Source: Pseudomonas arcuscaelestis
Lineage (GTDB): Bacteria; Pseudomonadota; Gammaproteobacteria; Pseudomonadales; Pseudomonadaceae
Assembly: GCF_016881005.1 (NCBI RefSeq)
Contig: NZ_JACOPV010000005.1
Coordinates: forward strand, 352,790 to 416,789
Reading direction: 5' to 3'
Length of the DNA: 64,000 bases
The translations under genes were made by a program, and so were the position numbers. Below are positions 47,135 to 56,198 of the stretch, piece after piece. Positions within the stretch are counted from its first letter, which is position 1; every line of letters begins with the position of its first letter. Below the pieces are notes generated by a model. That model ran no database searches. It had not been told where the DNA came from and saw nothing but the letters and a program-made list of their open reading frames with translations.

Positions 47135-47773
47135 ATGGATGCTCACTCGATTCTCGCGTATGCCGTTGTCGCTGCAATCGCCATTGCCAGCCCGGGCCCT
47201 GCCACACTGATGGCAATCAACAACAGCGTCGCCTATGGCCAGCGTGCGGCAGTATGGTCATCCTTGGGTAATGCCTGCGGTTTGTTCTGCTTGTCGGCGG
47301 CGGCGATGCTCGGTTTAGGCGCCTTGCTTGCCAGTTCTGAATGGATGTTCAACGTCGTCAAGATTGCTGGCGCCGGCTATCTCTTCTACCTGGGTGCCAA
47401 GCAGCTGTTCAAGAAGTCACCCATGCTTGCCAGCGATGCTCCGGGCCATGAGAAAGCAGGTCGGCCGTCGCGGCAGAAACTATTCAAATCAGCCTTCCTG
47501 ACCGCAGCGACCAACCCCAAGGCCACGATGTTTTTCTCCGCGCTGTTTCCACAGTTTCTCGACCAGAGTGCGGCACTGCTGCCACAGTTTCTGCTGTTGA
47601 CCTCGATTTTCATGGGCTTGTCGCTGACTTCCTTGAGCGTCTACGCCGCGCTCGCTTCACGAGCCAAGGGCGTACTGACGCGGCCGCGCTTTTCGCTGTG
47701 GGTGAGCAGGGTGGTCGGTTCGACGTTCATCTTCTTTGGGGCTGCGATTCTCACCCTGCGCAGACAAGCTTGA
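47135..47773 (+). CDS. LysE/RhtB family amino acid exporter
   Basis: A 212-residue membrane protein with about six helices. The family start IASPGPATLMAINNSVAYGQRAAVWSSLGNACG and the block VKIAGAGYLFYLGAKQL are diagnostic, as is FLTAATNPKATMFFSALFPQF. It exports an amino acid or similar small molecule; the substrate is unknown. There is no obvious Shine-Dalgarno before ATG 47135, and the gene stands alone. Confidence 0.9.
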   Translation: MDAHSILAYAVVAAIAIASPGPATLMAINNSVAYGQRAAVWSSLGNACGLFCLSAAAMLGLGALLASSEWMFNVVKIAGAGYLFYLGAKQLFKKSPMLASDAPGHEKAGRPSRQKLFKSAFLTAATNPKATMFFSALFPQFLDQSAALLPQFLLLTSIFMGLSLTSLSVYAALASRAKGVLTRPRFSLWVSRVVGSTFIFFGAAILTLRRQA

Positions 47774-48042
47774 TCACACTCACATAAAGTTACTGCTGCA
47801 TATGTTTAGTCACAGCCAATCTGAAAATCAGAAAAGTAGAGTCTAACCACCGTTACATACATGCCACCTTACTTGGCGAGAAAAATGGAGCCTAAGAACA
47901 CCATTGTTCGTTGCCGAGTAGGTCGTATGGCCTATCTCCCACGAACGCATCGAGACCCGGATGTCTCTCGCCTGGGAAGGCTGGTTTATCCCGGTGTCTT
48001 GAGTGATTTGCAATCACCCTTGAACAGTAGGAGATAACAATA

Positions 48043-49080
48043 ATGATCAAGACTCTGAAATTCGCAGCGCTGGCAGCGGGGATAGTAACTGCCAGTCAAG
48101 GCCTTGCCGCCGATCTCACCGTCGTGTCCTTCGGCGGCGCCAACAAAGAGGCGCAGGTAAAGGCCTTCTACAAACCCTGGCAGCAAGCCAGCGGCAGCAA
48201 GATTATTTCCGGTGAATACAACGGTGAAATGGCCAAGGTCAAAGCCATGGTCGACACCCGCAGCGTCTCTTGGGACGCCGTGGAGGTCGAGTCCGCCGAG
48301 TTGGCCCGTGGTTGTGACGAAGGCATGTTCGAGACCCTCGACCCTGCGCAGATCGGCCTGGACAGCAAAAACTTCGTGCCCGGTGCCATCCAGCCGTGTG
48401 GCATTGGCTTCCTGGTCTATTCGACAGTGCTGGCCTACAACGCCAGCAAGCTGAAGGAAGCGCCCACCGGTTGGAAAGACTTCTGGGATGTCGAGCGATT
48501 CCCGGGTAAGCGTGGCCTGCGTAAACTGGCCAAGTCGACCCTGGAGTTTGCGCTGATCGCCGACGGTGTTGAACCTGGGGAGGTTTATTCGCTGCTGGCG
48601 ACCGAGGCTGGACAGGATCGTGCCTTTGCCAAACTCGACCAGATCAAACCGCACATTCAATGGTGGGAGGCCGGCGCGCAGCCACCTCAATACCTGGCGG
48701 CAGGGGATGTGGTGATGAGCTCGGTGTATAACGGTCGTCTTTCGGCCGAGCAGCGCAAAACCTATGACCTGAAAATCGTCTGGTCCGGTGGGCTCTACGA
48801 ATTTGACTCCTGGGCTATTCCGCGTGGCGCTTCGCGTCAGGAAAAAACCCGTGAGTTCATTGCCTTCTCGCTTGAACCGCAGCAACAGAAAAGCTTTGCC
48901 GAGCATATCGATTATGGCGCTGCCAACTTGCAGGCCATGGATCTGCTCGATAAGGCGCGCATCGCAGAGCTACCCACCGCCCCCGAGAACCTTGCGCAAC
49001 AAGTGGCTGTAGATGCCCTGTTCTGGGCCGACCACGGTGAACACCTGGAACAGCGTTTCAACGCCTGGGCATCGCGTTAA
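48043..49080 (+). CDS. Orphan periplasmic binding protein, PotD/spermidine-putrescine type
   Basis: A 345-residue solute-binding protein. A signal peptide occupies residues 1-23 (cleavage after GLAA). The mature start DLTVVSFGGANKEAQVKAFYKPW is the PotD-like ABC binding-protein pattern, and WDAVEVESAELARGCDEGMFE and GGLYEFDSWAIPRGA continue it. Related proteins bind polyamines or opine-like compounds. No permease or ATPase gene is adjacent. RBS AGGAG 9 nt upstream of ATG 48043. Confidence 0.88.
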   Translation: MIKTLKFAALAAGIVTASQGLAADLTVVSFGGANKEAQVKAFYKPWQQASGSKIISGEYNGEMAKVKAMVDTRSVSWDAVEVESAELARGCDEGMFETLDPAQIGLDSKNFVPGAIQPCGIGFLVYSTVLAYNASKLKEAPTGWKDFWDVERFPGKRGLRKLAKSTLEFALIADGVEPGEVYSLLATEAGQDRAFAKLDQIKPHIQWWEAGAQPPQYLAAGDVVMSSVYNGRLSAEQRKTYDLKIVWSGGLYEFDSWAIPRGASRQEKTREFIAFSLEPQQQKSFAEHIDYGAANLQAMDLLDKARIAELPTAPENLAQQVAVDALFWADHGEHLEQRFNAWASR

Positions 49081-49103
49081 CCTTCCGAGCGGTTACTGTT
49101 GCC

Positions 49104-49129
49104 AGCCATGGGGTGTAAATCCCATGGCT
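49104..49129. terminator. Terminator hairpin between binding protein and nitroreductase genes
   Basis: AGCCATGGG (49104-49112) and CCCATGGCT (49121-49129) form a perfect 9-bp stem in the 58-bp convergent gap. Confidence 0.7.
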
Positions 49130-49138
49130 GTGCGATGG

Positions 49139-49825
49139 TCAGCTATTTCCCTTCCATTGCACCGCCGTGGCAATTTCGGCTCTGGTGGTGCGAAAATTGT
49201 TGGCTGGATGGGCGGGCTCTGCAAAGCCCAGCGAGACACCACAGACAACCAGCCGGTCTGGCGCAAGGCCAAAGTAGTCACGGACACGTTGGGGGTAGGC
49301 TGCGAGCGCCGCTTGCGCAATGGCAGCGACACCGTGGCTTGCAGCGGCAAGCAAGAGGTTGGCGATGTATCCACCACAATCTACCGCGCCGTAGACGCCC
49401 AGCGCCTGGTCGCTGGTGATCATCGCCACATGCGGGGCGCCAAAGAATCGAAAGTTCTCCCGGGTCTGACGCGCCGAGGCTACTCGGTCGCCACGCTCGA
49501 TACCCAGGCTGTCATAGAGTGCCAGGCCGCACTCGCGGCGGCGGTCCTGATAAACCCCACGATACGCGCTCGGCCATGGAAAGTCGGGGCCGGGTTCGTC
49601 TTCATGCGCGGGCGCTTGCATAATGTCGCGGAACTGTTCGGTCGCATCACCTTGAGTAATGTGAATTTGCCAGGGCTGGGAGTTGCACCAGGAGGCCGAG
49701 CGCTGTGCCGTGGTCAGGATACTTTCGAGCGTAGCCTGGGGAACCGGCTCGGCCGTGAAGGCGCGGCAACTGGAACGTTGCGACAGCAGTTGGTTAAGGG
49801 TGGCGACACTGTGCTCCAAGGTCAT
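49139..49825 (-). CDS. Nitroreductase family protein
   Basis: A 228-residue FMN-dependent oxidoreductase. FMN-binding features: QRSSCRAFTAEPVP at the N-terminus, TAQRSASWCNSQPWQIH, and the C-terminal block AAASHGVAAIAQAALAAYP followed by CGVSLGFAEPAHPANNFRTTRA. The variant resembles NfnB-like nitroreductases that reduce nitroaromatics or quinones with NAD(P)H. Start MTLEHSVATL at 49825; the frame is open to 49900 without support. It is divergent from the AraC gene, which could regulate it. Confidence 0.9.
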   Translation of the reverse strand: MTLEHSVATLNQLLSQRSSCRAFTAEPVPQATLESILTTAQRSASWCNSQPWQIHITQGDATEQFRDIMQAPAHEDEPGPDFPWPSAYRGVYQDRRRECGLALYDSLGIERGDRVASARQTRENFRFFGAPHVAMITSDQALGVYGAVDCGGYIANLLLAAASHGVAAIAQAALAAYPQRVRDYFGLAPDRLVVCGVSLGFAEPAHPANNFRTTRAEIATAVQWKGNS

Positions 49826-50039
49826 TTGGGTCTCTCTTGTTCTTGTAATGGGGTTGAAAATTTCACCAGATGGTTTGGATCTTACTGATTCAGGTTGCAA
49901 ATCCCTAGTGCGCCCAGTCGAGAAGAGAACGGCGCTGCCGAGACGGCCAACTGCACAAATGTTCTAAACGGTCTGCGCCAAAGCAAGGTAGCGTGTACGT
50001 TCACGCAGACATTGATGAACAGTGCTACTGGAAGCTCAA

Positions 50040-50876
50040 ATGAACCCATGCAATTGGATCGATCTATCCCAGGATACCGAAACCGGGATTGAATCGATTC
50101 GTGCGCATTTTCAAGGGCATGCCTACGACCCGCACTGGCACGACAGTTTTCTTGTGGGGGTTACCGAGCAAGGTGTGCAGCAGTTCAATTGTCGGCGCGT
50201 TCGTCATGTCAGTACGCCCGGCAAGGTGTTCATGCTGGAGCCGGGGGAACTGCACGATGGCCATGCACCGACCGAGGAGGGGTTCACTTACTCCATGCTC
50301 TATCTCGATCCGCAGTGGCTGGAACGTGAGTTGCTGACGTTGTTCGAGCACGCACCGCACAATTGCCAACTGGGTTTTACCGCTACCCTAAGCCAGGACG
50401 GGAGTTTGGCTACGGTCATATCAAACGCATTTCGGGCATTTCACGACAACGACCTGCGCATCGTGCGTCAAAGCGCGATCGATGATTTGCTCGTTGTGCT
50501 AACCCGCCATATGGACTGGCGCAAGCGTTTGAGTCCGGATCCGCGCCTGCCCTTGTCGGCACAAAAAGCCCGTGATTTCTTGCATGCCCACGGCTGCGAA
50601 GACATCGGCCTGGATGATCTGGCGCGCGCCTGTGGCGTCGACCGCTTTCGTTTGACCCGAGCCTTCAAGGCGGCGTTTGGCCTTGCGCCGCATGCCTATC
50701 TGATCCAACTGCGTCTGGCCAAAGCGCGGCAGTTGCTGGCGCGCGGTGTGTCACCCGTGCAGGTCGCCAGTGCTGTCGGCTTTGCCGATCAAAGCCATAT
50801 GGGGCGCTGGTTCCGCCGCGCTTACCGACTGACGCCAGCGGACTACCGTAAGCGTTGCTCAAATCTTCCAGACTGA
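50040..50876 (+). CDS. AraC family regulator with N-terminal cupin
   Basis: A 278-residue regulator. The N-terminal AraC_binding cupin spans about 10-150 (HWHDSFLVGVTEQGVQQF and VFMLEPGELHDGHAP). The C-terminal double HTH runs about 175-275, with LDDLARACGVDRFRLTRAFKAAFGLAPHAYLIQLRLAKARQLL and ASAVGFADQSHMGRWFRR. ATG 50040 follows GGAAGC. The LysE-type exporter begins 48 bp downstream, a common AraC-LysE pairing in which the regulator senses the exported amino acid. Confidence 0.93.
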   Translation: MNPCNWIDLSQDTETGIESIRAHFQGHAYDPHWHDSFLVGVTEQGVQQFNCRRVRHVSTPGKVFMLEPGELHDGHAPTEEGFTYSMLYLDPQWLERELLTLFEHAPHNCQLGFTATLSQDGSLATVISNAFRAFHDNDLRIVRQSAIDDLLVVLTRHMDWRKRLSPDPRLPLSAQKARDFLHAHGCEDIGLDDLARACGVDRFRLTRAFKAAFGLAPHAYLIQLRLAKARQLLARGVSPVQVASAVGFADQSHMGRWFRRAYRLTPADYRKRCSNLPD

Positions 50877-50924
50877 ATCGCACCGCTACGTGACCATGAT
50901 CGCCTCTTTGCAGGAGCTTGATCG

Positions 50925-51521
50925 ATGCCGTCACTGTTGCCGTTTCTGTTGTTTGCCTTCGTTGCCTCGATAACCCCGGGGCCGACCAACATCCTTGTGT
51001 TCAGTCACAGCGCCCGGCGGGGTATGGGCGCCACGTTGCCGATCATCGTTGCTGCATGTGTGGCTGCGGCACTGATTGTTTTTGCCGCGGGGCTTGGGGT
51101 GGGAGAAACCTTATTGAAGTTTCCGCGCGTACAACAGGCAATGGCCTGGGCCGGCGTGCTCTGGTTGACCTGGCTTGCCTGGCAGATTCTTCAAAGTCCG
51201 GCGCCTTCGCTGGAGCAAGCAGACTTCGAGGACGAAGGCGTCGGGATGGTGAGTATCGCGCTGCTGCAAGTGGTCAATCCCAAGGTCTGGATGATGGCGA
51301 TTGCGGTCGTCAGCGTGTTCGTCAGCGGCGGTGACAGAGCGATGCAGGTTGTCCTGTTGGCACTGGTGTTTCTGTTGGTCTCGCTGCCGTGCATGACCCT
51401 GTGGGCCTTGCTCGGCGTGGGCAGCGCCCGGGCACTGAGTTCGCCACGGGCGTTCAAGCGCATGAACCACGCGCTGGCCCTGATGTTACTGGTATCGGCC
51501 TGGTTGACGGTATTCGTCTAG
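50925..51521 (+). CDS. LysE family translocator
   Basis: A 198-residue inner-membrane exporter of about six helices. Diagnostic blocks: FVASITPGPTNILVFSHSARRGMGATLPIIVAACVAAA and LLQVVNPKVWMMAIAVVSVF. Start ATG 50925 follows GGAGC. It is probably cotranscribed with the AraC gene. The substrate is unknown. Confidence 0.9.
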   Translation: MPSLLPFLLFAFVASITPGPTNILVFSHSARRGMGATLPIIVAACVAAALIVFAAGLGVGETLLKFPRVQQAMAWAGVLWLTWLAWQILQSPAPSLEQADFEDEGVGMVSIALLQVVNPKVWMMAIAVVSVFVSGGDRAMQVVLLALVFLLVSLPCMTLWALLGVGSARALSSPRAFKRMNHALALMLLVSAWLTVFV

Positions 51522-51797
51522 CTTTCCGGGGCAGTCCACTACTCAATGTTAACCATTAGGTCTGCAGGATTTATTTTCCCCCGTTTGTTTTAAGTGCCGG
51601 TGCGGCGTAGCAGTTCGATCGCTGCGAAGAAGGTCCTTGGACTTACTTTCCGTGTGCCGTATCCGACCGCGCTAATTGCACTTACTTCTTTCGATCGGCC
51701 CAACCGATAGTCACCTGCAAACAATCGATTTGAGCTATGCGGTCGCGACAGTGAGGATGACAACACCTTCCAACAACAATAAAACCAAGGAGTCGTC
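51522..51797 (+). promoter_or_regulatory. Promoter region of the phosphonate cluster
   Basis: A 276-bp non-coding stretch where GC content falls. It contains the dyad ATCGG-CCCAA-CCGAT (51694-51708), 14 nt of spacer and AATCGATTTGAGCT (51723-51736). The CCGAT-N14-AATCGATTTGAGCT unit recurs upstream of the aldehyde dehydrogenase. AAGGAG precedes ATG 51798. Confidence 0.65.
51704..51736 (+). promoter_or_regulatory. Shared composite motif, copy 1 (alcohol dehydrogenase promoter)
   Basis: CCGAT (51704-51708), 14 nt, AATCGATTTGAGCT (51723-51736). Copy 2 at 60012-60044 has both halves unchanged and the same spacing. A LysR-type activator encoded in the cluster is the natural candidate to bind it. 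Confidence 0.65.
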
Positions 51798-52889
51798 ATG
51801 ACTGCTCGTTTCCACAACCCGGTCGATACGCGCTATGGCTATGGCAGCCTGAAGGAACTGGTGTCGCTCACTGAGGGGCAAAACGTCGCGTTAGTAATTT
51901 TTCCGGAAGCACGTGGCCTGGGGCTCGTGGATCGCATCCAGGGTTTGTTGGGCGATCGCTTGGTGTACATCATTGAGGATGTCCAGCCTAACCCAGATGT
52001 CGCACAACTGCGCAGCACTTATGAGCGATTCTGGCGCGACGCGGCAGATTGTGAAACCGTGATTGCTGTCGGCGGTGGGAGTGCCATTGATACTGCAAAA
52101 GCATTGATCGTCGGTACCGAAACCGGAACCTTTGACGAACTTTTGGCTTTGCTGGCCACTGGCAAGGCTTTTGAACCAGCCCGCAGTAAAGCCCTGATTG
52201 CAGCGCCCACGACTGCCGGTACCGGTAGTGAAGTGACGCCATGGGCCACGATCTGGGACAGCGGGAGCCAGAAAAAATATTCCCTACACCTTGATTGCAC
52301 TTGGCCAAAGGTCGCGATTATCGATCCAGAACTTATGTTAACTGTGCCCGCTGGCGTAACAGTTTCAACCGGCTTGGACGCTTTGTCGCATGCCCTGGAA
52401 TCGATTTGGAATATCAATGCCAACCCCGTCTCGGATAATTTCGCGATCTCTGCTATTCGGGACATCTTGGAATGCTTGCCGCAACTGTATCGCGACCTTT
52501 CGAATAAAGAGCTGCGTTCGCGTATGGCGCTGGCTGCGCTTAAGGCAGGCATGGCTTTCTCCAATACCAAAACGGCACTCGCCCATTCCATTTCCTACGA
52601 AATGACCCTGCGCTATGGGCTGCCTCATGGTATCGCCTGTTCCTTCACACTGCCGCTTGTTCTGGGCTTGGCCTGGGGCCAGGACGAAGCGCGCGACCGC
52701 ACCCTGCAACAGGTATTTGGTTGCGACCTGATCACTGCGCAGTCGCAACTACGCGCATTCCTTCACGCATTGCAGGTTAAGACAGAATTTACCGATTACG
52801 GCGTGTCGGCCAAGGAGGCGGAAGAAATCATCGCGTTTGCCATGCAGGGCGCGCGAGGGAAGAACTTCATCGGCTCCCAGGCCGCCTAG
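51798..52889 (+). CDS. Iron-containing alcohol dehydrogenase, probable 2-hydroxyethylphosphonate/phosphonoacetaldehyde oxidoreductase
   Basis: A 363-residue group III dehydrogenase. The NAD-binding motif GGGSAIDTAKA spans residues 92-102, with TTAGTGSEVTPWATIWD at 138-154. Metal ligands D194, H198, H263 and H277 are all present (GLDALSHALE, ALAHSISYE, GLPHGIACSF). Members acting on phosphonoacetaldehyde are known from phosphonate biosynthesis. Here no biosynthesis gene (pepM) exists, while PhnX lies downstream, so oxidation of 2-hydroxyethylphosphonate to phosphonoacetaldehyde is inferred. Acetaldehyde reduction to ethanol is an alternative. RBS AAGGAG before ATG. Confidence 0.8.
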   Translation: MTARFHNPVDTRYGYGSLKELVSLTEGQNVALVIFPEARGLGLVDRIQGLLGDRLVYIIEDVQPNPDVAQLRSTYERFWRDAADCETVIAVGGGSAIDTAKALIVGTETGTFDELLALLATGKAFEPARSKALIAAPTTAGTGSEVTPWATIWDSGSQKKYSLHLDCTWPKVAIIDPELMLTVPAGVTVSTGLDALSHALESIWNINANPVSDNFAISAIRDILECLPQLYRDLSNKELRSRMALAALKAGMAFSNTKTALAHSISYEMTLRYGLPHGIACSFTLPLVLGLAWGQDEARDRTLQQVFGCDLITAQSQLRAFLHALQVKTEFTDYGVSAKEAEEIIAFAMQGARGKNFIGSQAA

Positions 52890-52904
52890 GGACGAAGCCC
52901 ATTA

Positions 52905-52924
52905 GCTGCAGTGTTTGCTGCAGC
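52905..52924 (+). terminator. Small hairpin after the alcohol dehydrogenase gene
   Basis: GCTGCAG (52905-52911) and CTGCAGC (52918-52924) form a perfect 7-bp stem, with only a short T run (CTTTCC) after it. It may attenuate read-through to the transporter gene. Confidence 0.4.
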
Positions 52925-53001
52925 GCTTTCCTGATGCACCAAAAAAGAGTGCCACCCCCGCCTGCTAACGGCTGGTGGGAACGAACAAAAAGGAAAACAT
53001 C

Positions 53002-54297
53002 ATGAATCGTGCCGACACCCTGTCCGGTCTCGCTGTACCGACGTCATCCTTCCGCGTGGCTCAATGGCGCATGCTATTGGCTGCAATGCTGTGCTACCTG
53101 TTCTTCTATACCGGACGTCAAACCTTCGGTTTTGCGATCCCCGGTATTCAGGCTGAGTTTGGTTTTACCAAAGAAACGCTGGGCTGGGCATCTGCCGCAA
53201 TGCTATGGGCGTATGCCATCGGCCAGGCAATCAATGGCAACCTAGCCGATAAGTTCGGCGGCCGGCGCATCATGAGTTTGGGCGCTGTGCTTTCCTGTGC
53301 CGCCAACTGGGTAACCAGTTTCGCCGGCGGTCTAGCCAGCCTGGTTCTGCCATGGGGTATTAATGGTTATTTCCAGGCATTGGGTTGGGCGCCGGGCAGT
53401 CGCTTGCTGTCGAACTGGTGGAGCGCCGGCGAACGCGGCAAGGTCTATGGCTTCTATGTATTCGCCGCCGGCTGTGCATCGGTCCTGTCGTACATCACCT
53501 CAATCGTCGTACTGGAGGTTTTCCAGCTCGAGTGGCGGTGGATCTTCCGTCTGCCAGTATTGTTGATGCTCGCAGGTGGCATCTTGTTTTACCTGATTGC
53601 TCGTGAACGTCCGCAGGACCTCGGCTTTGAACCACTTGCCGACACCGGTGTGGCCAATGCTGGCGATAAGGACCACGAAGTTGGCGAAGGTGAAGTGGAA
53701 ACTTCTGCGCAGCGTTATAAAGCTGTACTGAAAAACTTCCGTCTGATTATTGCGGCTGTATCCCTTGGCTTCCAGAACGCCGCTCGCTATGGCTTGATCG
53801 TCTGGGTGCCGGTGCACTTCATGGGGGCTGACTGGAAACATGGTGACGGCTTCATCGACCCTAAATGGATCACCGTCGCATTGCCAGTAGGCATGGCAGT
53901 CGGTGCACTGAGCAATGGCTGGGTATCCGACAAGCTGTTTGGCTCCAAGCGCTATCTGGCGATCATGCTCTACATGTTCCTCGGCGCCGCAACCAGCATG
54001 TGGATGTGGAGTCTGCCTGCCCACAGTGCTATCGGTCTGGTTGCTCTATTCCTTTGCGGCTTCTTCGTCTACGGCCCTGCTTCCAGCTTCTGGGCGCTGT
54101 GTCCTGATCTGGTCGGTGCCAAACGTGCTGGCACAGCCACCGGGATCATGAACTTCTCTTCCTACCTGTTCGCAGGCCTGGCGGAGCCGCTGATTGGCGC
54201 AATGCTCGACAGCACCGGTAACACCTCGCTTATCTTTATCGTAGTGACTGCGGCTTGTCTCTCCAGCGCAACCGTAGCCCTGTTCATCCGGCGCTGA
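53002..54297 (+). CDS. MFS transporter, organophosphate:phosphate antiporter (GlpT/UhpT-like) family
   Basis: A 431-residue transporter with twelve predicted helices. The TM1 block FFYTGRQTFGFAIPGIQ places Arg39 where GlpT has phosphate-binding Arg45, and NAARYGLIVWVPVHF in TM7 places Arg262 where GlpT has Arg269. TM2-3 has the MFS loop LADKFGGRRIMS. Together these point to a phosphorylated or phosphonated anion as cargo. Start MNRADTLSGL at 53002 (GGAAAAC upstream); GTG at 52975 is less likely. It lies between the alcohol dehydrogenase and a LysR gene, so it is probably the phosphonate importer. Confidence 0.87.
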   Translation: MNRADTLSGLAVPTSSFRVAQWRMLLAAMLCYLFFYTGRQTFGFAIPGIQAEFGFTKETLGWASAAMLWAYAIGQAINGNLADKFGGRRIMSLGAVLSCAANWVTSFAGGLASLVLPWGINGYFQALGWAPGSRLLSNWWSAGERGKVYGFYVFAAGCASVLSYITSIVVLEVFQLEWRWIFRLPVLLMLAGGILFYLIARERPQDLGFEPLADTGVANAGDKDHEVGEGEVETSAQRYKAVLKNFRLIIAAVSLGFQNAARYGLIVWVPVHFMGADWKHGDGFIDPKWITVALPVGMAVGALSNGWVSDKLFGSKRYLAIMLYMFLGAATSMWMWSLPAHSAIGLVALFLCGFFVYGPASSFWALCPDLVGAKRAGTATGIMNFSSYLFAGLAEPLIGAMLDSTGNTSLIFIVVTAACLSSATVALFIRR

Positions 54298-54340
54298 AGC
54301 CTGCAACTAGTACGCTGACTCGCTCATCCAGGCGCCTCTT

Positions 54341-55207
54341 ATGTATCAATACAATGAGTGGTTCCGTTCCTTCCATACCGTGGCGAGGACGGGCAGTTTC
54401 GCTCTCGCTGCCGAGTATCTGAGCGTTGGTCGGCCGACTGTCAGCGAGCAAGTCGGTGCCCTTGAGGAAAAATTCGCGGTGGAGCTGTTCCACCGCGACG
54501 GGCGCCGATTCGAGCTTAGCCCGGTGGGTCGTCAATTATTCGCTATCACCCAAGGACTGTTCGAGCAAGAGGAGCAAGCGGTGCAGGTTTTCACTTCCTT
54601 AGGGCAGCAAAAGAAAGAAACGCTGCGTTTGGGAGCCGTTTCACCGGCGGTGGCGATGAACATTATCTATTCGTTCATGCAATGTAACCCTGAAATCGAA
54701 CTGGAGACTTCGTTCAACACTGAAAGGGCAACATTGGAGCGTTTGATTAATCTTGATAGTGACGCAGCAATTCTTGCGCATTGTAATTTTGATCCACGCC
54801 TCGAAACTCAGTTATACAGAAAATACCCGATCGTAGCGGTGGTTCGTGATGACCATCCTTGGGCTAAGTTGGGTGAGGTGAGCATCAGACAAATCAGCGG
54901 TGAGAGGCTTGTGTTACGCGAATCTCAATCGCGGACCAGGCAGCGGCTCGAAGCGTACTGCCTGCCGCTCGGTGTACCACTCAATTGCGTGATGCAGTTG
55001 AACAGCCGTGAGGCGATAACCCACGCAATCATGCAAAACATCGGTATCGGCTTCGTCTCTGCAGTGGAATATGTCGAATTACCCGGAACATGCGCAATCA
55101 GCTTTATCGATGAACCGCTGCACATCGAATATTACTTGTGCTGCTTACGCATTTTCCGGCAGCGGCCGCTGATTGAAAAGTTATTCAAAGGAGCCAGTGC
55201 TGAATAA
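54341..55207 (+). CDS. LysR family regulator, phosphonate cluster copy 1
   Basis: A 288-residue regulator. The HTH is WFRSFHTVARTGSFALAAEYLSVGRPTVSEQVGALEEKF, followed by ELFHRDGRRFELSPVG. The ligand domain spans about 90-285. It is a close paralogue of the product of 59105, alignable end to end with matching blocks such as TQLYRKYPIVAVVRDDHPWA and QLNSREAITHAI. It sits 43 bp after the transporter gene and 86 bp before phnX. It probably activates the cluster in the presence of the phosphonate or its aldehyde. Confidence 0.9.
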   Translation: MYQYNEWFRSFHTVARTGSFALAAEYLSVGRPTVSEQVGALEEKFAVELFHRDGRRFELSPVGRQLFAITQGLFEQEEQAVQVFTSLGQQKKETLRLGAVSPAVAMNIIYSFMQCNPEIELETSFNTERATLERLINLDSDAAILAHCNFDPRLETQLYRKYPIVAVVRDDHPWAKLGEVSIRQISGERLVLRESQSRTRQRLEAYCLPLGVPLNCVMQLNSREAITHAIMQNIGIGFVSAVEYVELPGTCAISFIDEPLHIEYYLCCLRIFRQRPLIEKLFKGASAE

Positions 55208-55293
55208 CTTGGTATTAATGGCTTCATTCAACCCATGTAACATGGCCCACGCTCTTCGGGGTGGGCGATTCTAAAACTAAGTGGAGTACCAAT

Positions 55294-56121
55294 ATGAACT
55301 ACAAGCAACCGACCCATCTTAAAGCTGTCGTCCTGGATTGGGCTGGCACTGTTGTAGATTTCGGCTCTTTCGCTCCGACTCAGATTTTTGTCGAAGCATT
55401 TGGCGAGTTCGGTGTCGCGGTGACTCTGGAAGAAGCCCGCGGCCCGATGGGCATGGGAAAATGGGATCATATCCGTACTCTCTGCGATGTACCGGAAATC
55501 GCCGAGCGTTATCGTGCGGCCTTTGGTCGTACCCCAACTGACGACGACGTGACTGCTATTTATGAGCGCTTCATGCCGCTGCAGATCGAAAAGATTGCCG
55601 TGCACTCTGCACTGATTCCAGGCGCCCTGGATGCCATCGCCACGCTGCGTAGCAAAGGCCTGAAAATCGGTTCGTGCTCCGGTTATCCCGCAGTGGTCAT
55701 GCAGAAAGTAGTCGATCTGGCGCGCGATAACGGCTACGTCACAGACCATGTGGTCGCTACTGACGAAGTACCGAATGGCCGTCCTCATCCTGCACAAGCG
55801 TTAGCTAACGTCATCGCCCTCGGGATCGACGACGTTGCGGCCTGCGTAAAGGTTGACGACACCTGGCCAGGTATTCTGGAAGGTCGCAGCGCCGGTATGT
55901 GGACGGTAGCTCTGACCTGTTCGGGGAATGCTTTGGGTTTGACCTATGACGAATACAAAGCCTTGTCTTTGGAGTCACTGGCTGAAGAGCGCGCCCGTAT
56001 TGCCCAGATGTTTGAAGGCTCGCGTCCGCACTACTTGATCGACACCATTGCCGAATTGCCGGCAGTAATCGATGACATCAACAAGCGACTTGCACGCGGT
56101 GAAATGCCTCAATCGAGCTAA
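55294..56121 (+). CDS. phnX: Phosphonoacetaldehyde hydrolase (phosphonatase) PhnX
   Basis: HAD-superfamily enzyme (275 residues) cutting the C-P bond of phosphonoacetaldehyde to acetaldehyde and phosphate. The nucleophile Asp15 is in [12 protein letters not shown]. Lys56 in [14 protein letters not shown] is the Schiff-base lysine unique to phosphonatases. [11 protein letters not shown] (motif II) and [19 protein letters not shown] (motif IV) follow, and the C-terminal part has the family's GLTYDEY block. ATG 55294 follows GGAGTACC; an upstream in-frame start at 55261 is rejected. Normally phnX follows the aminotransferase gene phnW, which is missing here. Confidence 0.95.
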   Translation: MNYKQPTHLKAVVLDWAGTVVDFGSFAPTQIFVEAFGEFGVAVTLEEARGPMGMGKWDHIRTLCDVPEIAERYRAAFGRTPTDDDVTAIYERFMPLQIEKIAVHSALIPGALDAIATLRSKGLKIGSCSGYPAVVMQKVVDLARDNGYVTDHVVATDEVPNGRPHPAQALANVIALGIDDVAACVKVDDTWPGILEGRSAGMWTVALTCSGNALGLTYDEYKALSLESLAEERARIAQMFEGSRPHYLIDTIAELPAVIDDINKRLARGEMPQSS

Positions 56122-56142
56122 GCGTAATTTAGCGCTTCGGGC

Positions 56143-56177
56143 ACTGCCTGCTACTGCTCCTGGCGGTAGCAGGCAGT
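56143..56177 (+). terminator. Strong hairpin between phnX and phnA
   Basis: ACTGCCTGCTAC (56143-56154) pairs perfectly with GTAGCAGGCAGT (56166-56177) around an 11-nt loop, 21 bp after phnX and 21 bp before phnA. Only ATTT follows, so it may be a partial terminator or mRNA stabiliser that sets phnX above phnA. Confidence 0.65.
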
Positions 56178-56198
56178 ATTTCACAGAAGGACATCCAC

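Noticed and set aside
55244..55265. GCCCAC/GTGGGC hairpin before phnX as a terminator
   Set aside because: The stem is 6 bp with no U-tract and overlaps the phnX leader, so it is too weak to call.
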